This document shows, one piece after another, positions 1-5,628 of a stretch of 6,785 nucleotides of DNA. Numbering within the stretch: the first letter of the stretch is position 1; each line of letters opens with the position of its first letter. The notes below the pieces were generated by a model. It ran no database searches and was not told the origin of the DNA. It saw only the letters and a list, made by a program, of their open reading frames with translations. Location: NCBI GenBank assembly GCA_011372345.1, contig DRTC01000254.1:1-6785 (forward strand). The letters are read 5' to 3'. This DNA comes from Candidatus Cloacimonadota bacterium (GTDB lineage: Bacteria; Cloacimonadota; Cloacimonadia; Cloacimonadales; TCS61). A program made the position numbers and the translations under genes.

Positions 1-171
1 CCTCAATTGTGTTGTTCTATTTGGGGCAACAAAATTATTAGTGGTGAATATGTCAATGAAATTTAGAGGGAATTATCTAAGGATTATACTTATATCACTA
101 AAGAACAAGATTAAAGGATTTTAGCATAATATATACAGTCGTCAAATACTATCATTGAAGTGAATTATAAG
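1..171. other. Left-edge non-coding stretch
   Basis: No convincing gene is visible. One forward frame is open from the window edge to a TAG at 122-124, about 40 codons with no recognisable motif. A second forward frame reads residues ending SGEYVNEI, then a TAG at 64-66, then RELSKDYTYITKEQD before TAA. That could be the decayed C-terminus of some protein, but I do not recognise it. The stretch also carries a promoter-like pair on the minus strand, listed separately. Confidence 0.3.
118..145 (-). promoter_or_regulatory. Candidate sigma70-type promoter reading leftward
   Basis: On the minus strand, TTGACG (140-145) is followed after 16 bp by TAAAAT (118-123). Each box matches its sigma70 consensus at five of six positions. 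It lies just past the stop codon of the FAD dehydrogenase gene and points out of the window to the left. No ATG-started frame follows within the window, so any target gene lies beyond the edge. AT-rich DNA gives such matches by chance, hence the low confidence. Confidence 0.3.
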
Positions 172-1704
172 TTAAATCTCAAAAAAACAAGCGAGTTTGT
201 AACCATCTGCCGCACTGCTGATAATTCCTCCGGAATATCCGGAACCTTCTCCGATTGGATAAATATTTTGGATTCCGACAGTTTCATAAGTTGCTCTATT
301 TCTGACAATCCTGATCGGAGAAGAAGTTCTTGTTTCGGGAGCGAGAAGCAGGCCATTTTCAATAAATCCGTTTATTTTTTGATCGAAATTTATTAATGCT
401 GATTTTATTGATTCGGTTATTATTTCCGGAAATAAATCGTTTAGTTCTGATGAGAATGTTCCGGGTTTGTAACTGTTCGGTATTCCTTTTTTTGAAGTTT
501 TATTGATTAAAAAATCATCAGATTTCTGACTCGGAGCAAAATATGGATTTTTCTGATCAAAACATTTCTGTTCGATTTCTCTTTGGAATTTCACTCCTGC
601 CAAAAGTTTGCTTCCAAAATCAGATTCATTAACAGTTACCACAATTCCCGAATTAGCAAATTTGTTATCTCTTGGTTGGAAACTCATCCCGTTCAAAACC
701 TGATGCTTTTTTTCGGAAGCTGCTGCGACAACGAATCCTCCCGGACACATACAGAACGAGTAAATTCCTTTATTTTTATATTTTGCTGTAAGTTTATAAG
801 TTGCGGGACCTGTTATTTTGAAATTTGTTTTCTCTCCATAAAAAGCTGAATTGATGAAATCCTGCGTATGCTCGATCCTGAAACCAACAGAGAATGGTTT
901 ATTTTCTAAAGTTGTTTTTTTAGAAAGCATTTCAAAAGTATCACGAGCAGAATTTCCGATGGCGAGAATTAAAATTTCAGGACAATATTTTTGTTTATTG
1001 ATCGTTACTTCTTTTAACTTACCATTTTCGATTTGAACATTTTCCAGCTTATGATCCCAGAATAATCTGCAACCATTTGCTTCTAAATATTTCCTGATAT
1101 TGATGATTATTTTTTTCAATCCATTGGTTCCAAGGTGGGGAAGAGCTTCGTATTTGATTTTCTTATCAGCTCCGAATTTTACTAAATATTCAAATATTTT
1201 TTCTGTGTAAAAATCACGAGTTCTGGAAGTGAGTTTTCCATCAGAAAAAGTTCCTGCTCCTCCTTCTCCGAATTGGACATTACTTTCTTCATCGAGAATT
1301 CCTTGATTCCGGAATTTATTTATCTTTTTTATCCGTTCTTCAATCTTTTCTCCCTGCTCGAAAATATATGGTTTGAATCCTTTTTCGACTAATGAAATGG
1401 CAGCAAATAATCCGGCAGGTCCTGCTCCGATGATGAAAGGATTTGTATTTTGAAGTTTGATGTGAGACGAAATATATGGAAATGGTTTTTTGTATTCCAT
1501 CACATCCTGATGAGAAAAGTATTTTTCCCGAATCTCTGCTAAAAGTGTATAATTGTATTTCAGGTTATTTTTCTTTCTGGCATCGAGGGAGCGTCGAAGG
1601 ATTTGTATATTTTCGATAGAATTTAATTTTAGTTTTTCAGATAATACTTTTTTCAGGTCGATATCTTTAGAAATTGGTGTTATCACATTTTTAATTAAAT
1701 ACAA
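172..1704 (-). CDS. FAD-dependent dehydrogenase, COG2509 type (NAD(P)/FAD oxidoreductase)
   Basis: A 510-residue flavoprotein, presumably cytosolic; no signal peptide or membrane segment is seen. Residues 1-60 form the small N-terminal domain of this family, including RRSLDARKK (37-45). The Rossmann FAD-binding motif GAGPAGLF is at 93-100, ending at the acidic EQG around 117. Family-typical blocks follow: SNVQFGEGGAGTFSDGKL (141-158), CMCPGG (328-333), APETRTSSPIR (455-465) and the C-terminal FAD-contact motif GEGSGYSGGI (485-494). Length is close to the usual size for the family, and no frameshift is seen. The start is TTG at 1702-1704, preceded by AGAGGA with unusually short spacing; no in-frame ATG lies between it and the upstream in-frame stop at 1750-1752. 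The substrate of COG2509 proteins is not established, so a pathway cannot be assigned. It stands alone: the gap upstream is over 350 bp. Confidence 0.93.
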   Translation of the reverse strand: MYLIKNVITPISKDIDLKKVLSEKLKLNSIENIQILRRSLDARKKNNLKYNYTLLAEIREKYFSHQDVMEYKKPFPYISSHIKLQNTNPFIIGAGPAGLFAAISLVEKGFKPYIFEQGEKIEERIKKINKFRNQGILDEESNVQFGEGGAGTFSDGKLTSRTRDFYTEKIFEYLVKFGADKKIKYEALPHLGTNGLKKIIINIRKYLEANGCRLFWDHKLENVQIENGKLKEVTINKQKYCPEILILAIGNSARDTFEMLSKKTTLENKPFSVGFRIEHTQDFINSAFYGEKTNFKITGPATYKLTAKYKNKGIYSFCMCPGGFVVAAASEKKHQVLNGMSFQPRDNKFANSGIVVTVNESDFGSKLLAGVKFQREIEQKCFDQKNPYFAPSQKSDDFLINKTSKKGIPNSYKPGTFSSELNDLFPEIITESIKSALINFDQKINGFIENGLLLAPETRTSSPIRIVRNRATYETVGIQNIYPIGEGSGYSGGIISSAADGYKLACFFEI

Positions 1705-1717
1705 ATTTCCTCTTTTT

Positions 1718-1734
1718 AAAACTTCCGAAGTTTT
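1718..1734 (-). promoter_or_regulatory. Leader hairpin just upstream of the dehydrogenase start
   Basis: AAAACTT, 3 nt, AAGTTTT forms a perfect 7-bp inverted repeat. It ends immediately before the purine-rich ribosome binding site (about 1708-1716) of the TTG-started dehydrogenase gene. In the mRNA it would put a small AU-rich hairpin beside the Shine-Dalgarno sequence. Whether it affects translation is not shown. Confidence 0.3.
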
Positions 1735-1750
1735 TGAAATTTCGTAAGTT

Positions 1751-1779
1751 TATTTAAAAGTGAAAGTTAAATAACTCAA
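1751..1779 (-). promoter_or_regulatory. Weak candidate promoter for the dehydrogenase gene
   Basis: On the minus strand, TTGAGT (1774-1779) is followed after 17 bp by TAAATA (1751-1756), about 50 bp upstream of the TTG start. The -35 box and spacing are good and the -10 box is poor. It is offered as the best match upstream of this gene, in AT-rich DNA where chance matches are common. Confidence 0.22.
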
Positions 1780-1819
1780 ATTTCGAAGCTAAAAATAATA
1801 GCATCGGCTCTTAAATAAA

Positions 1820-1835
1820 AACCATTGAAATGGTT
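1820..1835. repeat. Short palindrome, 7-bp arms (AACCATT)
   Basis: AACCATT, GA, AATGGTT is a perfect inverted repeat with a 2-nt centre. The 8-bp palindrome GTGTACAC (1836-1843) follows directly. The same AACCATT/AATGGTT arms recur at 1977-1992, which suggests a repeated REP-like element rather than an isolated hairpin. Confidence 0.7.
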
Positions 1836-1861
1836 GTGTACACTCTTTTCTTATTTCTTAT

Positions 1862-1881
1862 CACCACAATGAATTGTGGTG
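1862..1881. repeat. Short palindrome, 9-bp arms (CACCACAAT)
   Basis: CACCACAAT, GA, ATTGTGGTG is a perfect 9-bp inverted repeat with the same GA centre as the palindrome at 1820. It lies between T-rich flanks and could act as a bidirectional terminator, but no clean T-tract follows the stem on either strand. A REP-like element is the better reading. Confidence 0.7.
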
Positions 1882-1962
1882 TTATTCTTATTATATCCAA
1901 TTATTGTTTTCAATTCCTTTTCAGATTAACATCCTGATTCATGTGGGTGAATGAAGTTACAG

Positions 1963-2000
1963 AATATGATAATTATAACCATTTTAATGGTTTTCATATT
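1963..2000. repeat. Two-tier hairpin with AACCATT core
   Basis: The inner arms AACCATT (1977-1983) and AATGGTT (1986-1992) are perfect around TT. The outer arms AATATGA (1963-1969) and TCATATT (1994-2000) pair perfectly outside an asymmetric internal loop of 7 nt on one side and 1 nt on the other. A bulged, two-tier stem like this is typical of REP elements mobilised by IS200-like tyrosine transposases. No such transposase is in the window. Confidence 0.6.
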
Positions 2001-2070
2001 TTCTGCGAATCGTAAGCCAAATAAATTCTGCTTGAGTCCGGTAAAAAAGGATATTTGAAAATCTATAACA

Positions 2071-2514
2071 TCAACTTTTAATCAATCCAGAATGTTTTTG
2101 TTGAAGCCAGGAAATAACTTCCTGTTGCAAAGTCTCTACAAAATCAATAAGTTCAAGAACTTCTTTAAGAGTGATTCCACCGGTATAATCATATTCAAGT
2201 GTATTTCTTTTAGCCCGACAAGTGTTTAAATATTCAGCATCTAATTGTTTGGAGTTACCCAAAATTAACGGTAAAGCTTGTATTGTTCGGTAATGTTGTA
2301 GATTTTTTTCAGGTTTGTAGCCCTCTGCATATAATAAGATTGTACATAATTTCAAAACTGCATTATAAGCAATTCCGAATTTCCAATCAGCAGAAATACT
2401 TTTCTTAGCATCTTTTAAATCTCTCTTGATAATATTCAACAAATCTGTTATTTCTTGTTTACTTGTCTGGTGTTTTCTTAACCATCCGTTATTCAACCAG
2501 TTTTCTAAATTCAT
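2071..2514 (-). CDS. HEPN-domain protein, partner of the adjacent nucleotidyltransferase (HepT-like toxin candidate)
   Basis: A 147-residue, mostly helical protein of HEPN type. The start is the ATG at 2512-2514, with GGAG (2521-2524) 6 nt upstream; a TTG four codons earlier overlaps that ribosome site and is unlikely. A basic, hydrophilic N-terminus precedes helices around 20-37 and 44-66. The diagnostic region CRAKRNTLEYDY spans 99-110. HepT toxins of type VII toxin-antitoxin systems carry RX4HXY; here R103-X4-Y108-X-Y110 has Tyr in place of the His, while the last Tyr, the residue AMPylated in HepT by MntA, is kept. It may therefore be a weakened or altered RNase. It overlaps the upstream MNT gene by 26 nt in a different frame, so the two are co-transcribed and probably translationally coupled. 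Family assignment rests on motif and context; the SAV_6107-type HEPN group is a possible alternative. Confidence 0.8.
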   Translation of the reverse strand: MNLENWLNNGWLRKHQTSKQEITDLLNIIKRDLKDAKKSISADWKFGIAYNAVLKLCTILLYAEGYKPEKNLQHYRTIQALPLILGNSKQLDAEYLNTCRAKRNTLEYDYTGGITLKEVLELIDFVETLQQEVISWLQQKHSGLIKS

Positions 2515-3073
2515 TTTCTTCTCCAATTAGGAAAATTTTATCATTTTGCATAATATTGGTTATAAAATGATCATTATTAGTTATTCTTTGTATAAATTCA
2601 TCTTTACTGAAAATATGTGGATTGATATCTCTCCCTGTTTTTTCTGTAATCCCGGAAAGAAGTGAAGTAATTTTTCTTAATCCTAATTCGCCAATCACAA
2701 AAAGGTCGATATCACTATGTGATTTCTCCTTTTTACTGGCAATCGATCCGAAAATAAAAGCAAATTCGATATTTTTACTTTGCTTTAGAGCTTTTGATAA
2801 AATTTTATTTACTCCAATCGTTTTCTCAACTATTTTACAAATGTCTTTATATAAAGGATGTAATTTATTTGCTTCATAGTAACTGCGATTTCCATCGATT
2901 CGTTTAATGATCAAATCTAATTTCGACAGTTTTTTTAATTCTCTCTGAACAGTTCCGATCGTAAATCCTGATCTTCGTTCAATTTCTCTCAAGTGGAGTG
3001 CTTTGTCATCTTGATCAAACAATAACCTGAAAACTTCTGATCGAATTTTCGAGGATAAAATTTCTGCTAACAT
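2489..3073 (-). CDS. Winged-helix/nucleotidyltransferase fusion (MNT antitoxin-repressor candidate)
   Basis: A 194-residue protein with two domains. Residues 1-70 are a winged helix: REIERRSGFTIGTVQRELKKL (about 29-49) forms the helix-turn-helix and IIKRIDGNRSYYEAN (55-69) the wing, as in ArsR/MarR-like regulators. Residues 95-190 are a minimal nucleotidyltransferase with intact GSx10DxD (G109, S110, D121, D123) and a likely third acidic residue, D149, in GRDINPH. MNT proteins of this type AMPylate a Tyr of the HEPN partner and neutralise it; here that role is inferred from the adjacent, overlapping HEPN gene. The ATG at 3071-3073 is chosen because AAAGGA lies 6 nt upstream. A non-ATG in-frame start further up (near 3124) would place the promoter and operator inside the gene. 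The fused winged helix and the palindromic operator just upstream suggest that it represses its own operon. Confidence 0.87.
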   Translation of the reverse strand: MLAEILSSKIRSEVFRLLFDQDDKALHLREIERRSGFTIGTVQRELKKLSKLDLIIKRIDGNRSYYEANKLHPLYKDICKIVEKTIGVNKILSKALKQSKNIEFAFIFGSIASKKEKSHSDIDLFVIGELGLRKITSLLSGITEKTGRDINPHIFSKDEFIQRITNNDHFITNIMQNDKIFLIGEENEFRKLVE

Positions 3074-3087
3074 AATGTATCCTTTTT

Positions 3088-3114
3088 GCATACAATTGTA
3101 TGCTTTATGCATAC
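3088..3114 (-). promoter_or_regulatory. Palindromic operator with a third half-site
   Basis: GCATACAATTGTATGC (3088-3103) is a perfect 16-bp palindrome. A third half-site, GCATAC (3109-3114), lies 5 bp away. Read on the minus strand the order is GTATGC, N5, GCATAC, N4, GTATGC. The array starts 14 bp upstream of the MNT start codon and overlaps the likely -10 box. This is the expected place for an operator bound by the winged helix of the MNT fusion. Binding itself is inferred. Confidence 0.65.
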
Positions 3115-3124
3115 GAAAAGACAA
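3095..3124 (-). promoter_or_regulatory. Candidate promoter of the MNT/HEPN operon
   Basis: On the minus strand, TTGTCT (3119-3124) is followed after 18 bp by TACAAT (3095-3100). The -10 box sits inside the 16-bp palindrome. The implied start of transcription is about 15-20 nt before the MNT start codon, leaving room only for the ribosome site AAAGGA. A bound repressor would block this promoter. Confidence 0.45.
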
Positions 3125-3139
3125 TTCCTTTTTGGAATT
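3123..3139. repeat. Small inverted repeat AATTCC/GGAATT
   Basis: AATTCC, TTTTT, GGAATT is a perfect 6-bp inverted repeat at the outer edge of the MNT promoter region, in the divergent gap between the MNT/HEPN operon and the phosphatase gene. It overlaps the upstream end of the candidate -35 box. It could be a second binding site or chance. Confidence 0.35.
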
Positions 3140-3185
3140 CTATTTGTCAACTACTAATTCGTATTACAACTCTCAAATTTAAACT

Positions 3186-3209
3186 TCTTGACGATTTTTT
3201 CTGTCAAGA
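3186..3209. repeat. Inverted repeat TCTTGAC/GTCAAGA upstream of the phosphatase gene
   Basis: TCTTGAC (3186-3192) and GTCAAGA (3203-3209) are perfect 7-bp arms around a 10-nt T-rich centre, about 45 bp before the GTG start of the HAD phosphatase. The left arm contains TTGAC, which resembles a -35 box, but no good -10 follows at normal spacing. A regulator site or a leader hairpin are both possible. Confidence 0.35.
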
Positions 3210-3251
3210 GAATCAAACACAAAAAATGAAATAAGAAATGAAAGGTGAGTC

Positions 3252-4112
3252 GTGAATAATTCTAAAATCATTTTTACGGATCTGGATAGAACTTTGTTGA
3301 AAGATGATAATTCCTTATCAGAAAAGAATCTGGAAGCGTTATTAAAAATTCAGGAAAGAAAAATAATAACCGTAATCGCAACCGGCAGAAATATTCTATC
3401 TGCAAAACGGGTTCTAACAGATGATTTACCGTTTGACTACCTGATCTTTTCGTCAGGTGCGGGAATTATCGATTGGAAATCGAAAAAAGTGATTTATGAG
3501 AATCATCTAATAAAAAGGGAAATTGATCTTACCTTAGAAATTCTTTTAAGACATAAAGTTGATTTTATGATACACGAGATTATTCCTGAAAATCATAAAT
3601 TCTTTTATGGGAGAATAAATAAGGAAAATCCTGATTTTGAGAGAAGGATAAGACTTTATCAACATTTTGCACAACCTTTGAAACAACCTTTGGAAATGAA
3701 AAAAGCAAGCCAGTTCATTGCTGTTTTGCAGGAGAATTCAGAAACGAAATTTAATGAAATAAAATCAGAAATTAAAGAATTGAAAGTTATTCGAGCAACT
3801 TCCCCTCTTGATCATAGATCGATCTGGCTGGAAGTTTTCCCGAAAAAAGTTTCCAAAGGTCATTCAGCAGAATGGTTGGGCAATTATTTAAAGATAAAAA
3901 GAGAAGATACGGTTGGGATAGGAAATGATTTTAATGATCTCGACCTCTTGCATTGGACTGCTCAAAGTTATGTAGTAGAGAATTCTCCAGCAGAATTGAA
4001 AACAAAATTCAGGGTGATAAAATCGAATGAAGAAGATGGATTTGCAGAGATTACGGAGAAAATATTAAACACCGAAAATCTTGGAATTCTTTCACAATTT
4101 TTTCAAGATTAA
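3252..4112 (+). CDS. HAD-superfamily hydrolase, Cof-like subclass IIB (sugar/nucleotide phosphatase)
   Basis: A 286-residue cytosolic phosphatase of the haloacid dehalogenase superfamily. Motif I is TDLDRTLL with nucleophile D10 and acid/base D12; motif II is ATGR with T44; motif III is the Lys of SKGHSAEWL (K202); motif IV is GNDFNDLDLL (224-233) with Mg2+-binding Asp residues. The long insert between motifs II and III (about 85-190) is the C2B cap of the Cof/sucrose-phosphatase-like group, which typically dephosphorylates phosphosugars, phosphoglycolate or flavin precursors. The actual substrate cannot be read from sequence. The start is GTG at 3252-3254, behind AAAGGTGAG. A five-codon ORF (3238-3255) overlaps this start, hinting at translational coupling. 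It is divergent from the MNT/HEPN operon and upstream of, but separated by 182 bp of repeats from, the methyltransferase gene. Confidence 0.9.
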   Translation: MNNSKIIFTDLDRTLLKDDNSLSEKNLEALLKIQERKIITVIATGRNILSAKRVLTDDLPFDYLIFSSGAGIIDWKSKKVIYENHLIKREIDLTLEILLRHKVDFMIHEIIPENHKFFYGRINKENPDFERRIRLYQHFAQPLKQPLEMKKASQFIAVLQENSETKFNEIKSEIKELKVIRATSPLDHRSIWLEVFPKKVSKGHSAEWLGNYLKIKREDTVGIGNDFNDLDLLHWTAQSYVVENSPAELKTKFRVIKSNEEDGFAEITEKILNTENLGILSQFFQD

Positions 4113-4137
4113 AGCACTGAATACACTGAGAAAAGCT

Positions 4138-4186
4138 CTTTCCGAAGCTTCCAACAGAGAAATTCTTCAATCTAAGATTCGGAAAG
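4138..4186. repeat. Inverted repeat with 9-bp arms CTTTCCGAA
   Basis: CTTTCCGAA (4138-4146) and TTCGGAAAG (4178-4186) are perfect complements separated by 31 nt. The element lies 25 bp past the phosphatase stop codon. It has no T-tract, so it is not a standard terminator. It belongs with the other dispersed inverted repeats in this window's gaps. Confidence 0.5.
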
Positions 4187-4203
4187 TTGTGGTGTAAATT
4201 TTA

Positions 4204-4249
4204 AAACTTAAGTCAAGACTGGCTAAAGCCAACTTAACTCAAGTTTTTT
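4204..4249 (+). terminator. Two-tier hairpin with T6 tail between phosphatase and methyltransferase
   Basis: AAACTTAAGT (4204-4213) pairs with ACTCAAGTTT (4237-4246) with one mismatch. Inside it TGGCT, AA, AGCCA (4220-4231) forms a perfect second stem. The structure runs into T6 (4244-4249). It could end transcription of the phosphatase gene as an intrinsic terminator. The bulged two-tier shape is equally that of a REP element like the one at 1963-2000. The low GC of the outer stem argues for modest terminator strength. Confidence 0.5.
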
Positions 4250-4250
4250 C

Positions 4251-4276
4251 TTTGCGTCCTTTGCGTCTTTGCGGTG
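4251..4276. repeat. Triplicated TTTGCGTC-type motif
   Basis: TTTGCGTCC (4251-4259), TTTGCGTC (4260-4267) and TTTGCGGTG (4268-4276) are three near-identical units in tandem, ending just before the ribosome site of the methyltransferase gene. From memory, this CTTTGCGTCTTTGCGGTGAA phrase is a dispersed repeat found next to genes in many unrelated bacterial genomes; I cannot verify that here. Its position makes it part of the methyltransferase mRNA leader or promoter region. Confidence 0.55.
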
Positions 4277-4294
4277 AATTAAAGGAAAAATTAA

Positions 4295-5434
4295 ATGTTT
4301 GAATATCAAAAGACAGGTAGATTTTTTGCCCAGGTAGCCGGGAAAATGGAAGAACTTGGAGCATCGGAATTAAAAGAATTCGGCGTTAAGGAAATAAAAC
4401 CGGTTTATCGCGGAGTCTGGTTCAGGACTGATCTGGAGCATATTTACAGAATTAATTATCGCAGCAGGTTATTAACTCGCGTTTTAGCTCCACTACTTAC
4501 TTTCGACTGTCATAGTACGAATTACCTTTTGAAAACAGCATCCAAAATTGAATGGGATGAATTGTTTTCCGTAAACGAAACTTTTGCCATATTTTCATCA
4601 GTTTCCAATAGCAAGATCACACATTCCCGCTATGCTTCGCTGGTTCTAAAAGATGCTATCGTGGATTATTTCCGGGAAAAATTCAGAGAGCGACCAAACA
4701 TAGACAGGGAAAAGCCCGATGTCTGGATAAATCTTCATATTGAGAGCAACAGGGCAAGCATCAGTCTGGATTGTTCCGGTGGCTCGCTGCATAAAAGAGG
4801 TTATCGTGTGGAAAGCGTTCCTGCTCCCATGCAGGAAACTCTGGCAGCAGCGATCATTCGTCTTTCCGGCTGGAAGGGAAAGACTACGCTTCTTGATCCG
4901 ATGTGCGGCAGCGGAACTTTGTTATCCGAAGCATTGATGCATTATTGCCGGATTCCATCAGCATTTAAGAGAGATCATTTCGGATTTGAACACCTGCCTG
5001 ACTTTGAACCTGAAAAATGGCTGAGAATAAAAGCAGATGGAGAACGCCTGCAAATTAATCTTCCGGATAATTTGATCTTCGGCAGTGATATCGATAAAAG
5101 AGCAGTAAATGTTTCCCGCACAAATTTGAACTCCATCCCGAACGGAAGAAATATTCAGATCGAACAAAGAGATCTTCGAGAACATCCGGGTATGGAAAAC
5201 GCAACTATCATCTGTAATCCACCGTATGGAGTAAGAACCGGAGATGTGAGAGAACTTTCCAAATTATACCAAGAACTGGGTGATTTCCTGAAAACAAAAT
5301 GCAAAGGATCAACTGCTTATATTTATTGCGGAAAGCGGGAATTGATCGGATCGATCGGATTAAAACCGAATGCGAAAATACCGCTGATGAACGGAAATCT
5401 CGATGGGAGATTGGTGAAGATCGAAGTTTATTGA
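4295..5434 (+). CDS. rlmL: RlmL-like THUMP-domain class I SAM-dependent rRNA guanine-N2 methyltransferase
   Basis: A 379-residue RNA methyltransferase of COG0116. The N-terminal part (about 10-60) and THUMP domain (about 60-160) bind RNA. HKRGYR (166-171) is the family signature leading into the Rossmann methyltransferase domain. The SAM-binding motif is DPMCGSGT (201-208), a second acidic motif is GSDID (263-267), and the catalytic NPPYG (308-312) is the motif of enzymes that methylate exocyclic amino groups. E. coli RlmL makes m2G2445 in 23S rRNA and is fused to RlmK; this protein corresponds to the RlmL half only, as in stand-alone homologues such as YpsC. The exact target base is inferred. 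ATG at 4295 has AAAGGA (4281-4286) 8 nt upstream. Its codons look more G+C-rich than those of the phosphatase gene. It is probably transcribed alone, given the terminator-like hairpin upstream. Confidence 0.92.
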   Translation: MFEYQKTGRFFAQVAGKMEELGASELKEFGVKEIKPVYRGVWFRTDLEHIYRINYRSRLLTRVLAPLLTFDCHSTNYLLKTASKIEWDELFSVNETFAIFSSVSNSKITHSRYASLVLKDAIVDYFREKFRERPNIDREKPDVWINLHIESNRASISLDCSGGSLHKRGYRVESVPAPMQETLAAAIIRLSGWKGKTTLLDPMCGSGTLLSEALMHYCRIPSAFKRDHFGFEHLPDFEPEKWLRIKADGERLQINLPDNLIFGSDIDKRAVNVSRTNLNSIPNGRNIQIEQRDLREHPGMENATIICNPPYGVRTGDVRELSKLYQELGDFLKTKCKGSTAYIYCGKRELIGSIGLKPNAKIPLMNGNLDGRLVKIEVY

Positions 5435-5487
5435 AAGTTGTCGTATTTCCGTGAGAATTAAAAAATAAGTATTATCAGCAAATTGAT

Positions 5488-5628
5488 CTCGTTCCTATCC
5501 GGCAACTGCCGGATGGGAATGCAATGTTGTAAAAAACTCTGTTTTGAATAAAATATAAACAATTTAAGGAAAGAAATGAAACGGAGTTTCACAACCATTG
5601 CCTTCCAAAACCGGAATTTCGTAACGAG
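5488..5628. repeat. 141-bp imperfect palindromic element (MITE- or REP-like)
   Basis: Three levels of pairing are seen. The left end is a near-perfect 13-bp hairpin (5492-5504 with 5507-5519, one T-G wobble, AC loop). The inner left arm 5516-5544 is complementary, with a few mismatches and a 1-nt gap, to 5579-5606. The outer ends CTCGTTC (5488-5494) and GTAACGAG (5621-5628) also pair. The central 34 nt are AT-rich and non-coding. No transposase is present, so this would be a non-autonomous mobile or REP-like element. It lies 53 bp past the methyltransferase stop and could protect or end that transcript. Open frames crossing it are by-products of the palindrome. Confidence 0.75.

Larger units (their letters stand above)
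1705..2070. other. Intergenic gap filled with short palindromes
   Basis: These 366 bases between two minus-strand genes contain no plausible ORF. They hold the dehydrogenase leader and three separate short, near-perfect hairpins (1820-1835, 1862-1881, 1963-2000), described individually. Runs of A and T separate them. No transposase remnant is visible, so the hairpins look like REP-type elements rather than part of a decayed insertion sequence. Confidence 0.6.

Noticed and set aside
160..1747. Several plus-strand frames of 60-90 codons opposite the FAD dehydrogenase
   Set aside because: The minus-strand dehydrogenase has full family motifs over the whole span. The opposite frames have no motifs and are by-products of its codon pattern.
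1862..1881. CACCACAAT palindrome as an intrinsic terminator
   Set aside because: No run of T follows the stem directly on either strand, and no gene ends close by on the plus strand.
2622..2879. Plus-strand 85-codon frame opposite the MNT gene
   Set aside because: The minus-strand nucleotidyltransferase motif GSx10DxD is encoded here. The opposite frame lacks a ribosome site and recognisable features.
3074..3124. Upstream extension of the MNT protein by 17 residues
   Set aside because: It would place the palindromic operator and the AAAGGA ribosome site inside the gene. The ATG at 3071-3073 has good spacing and begins right at the winged-helix domain.
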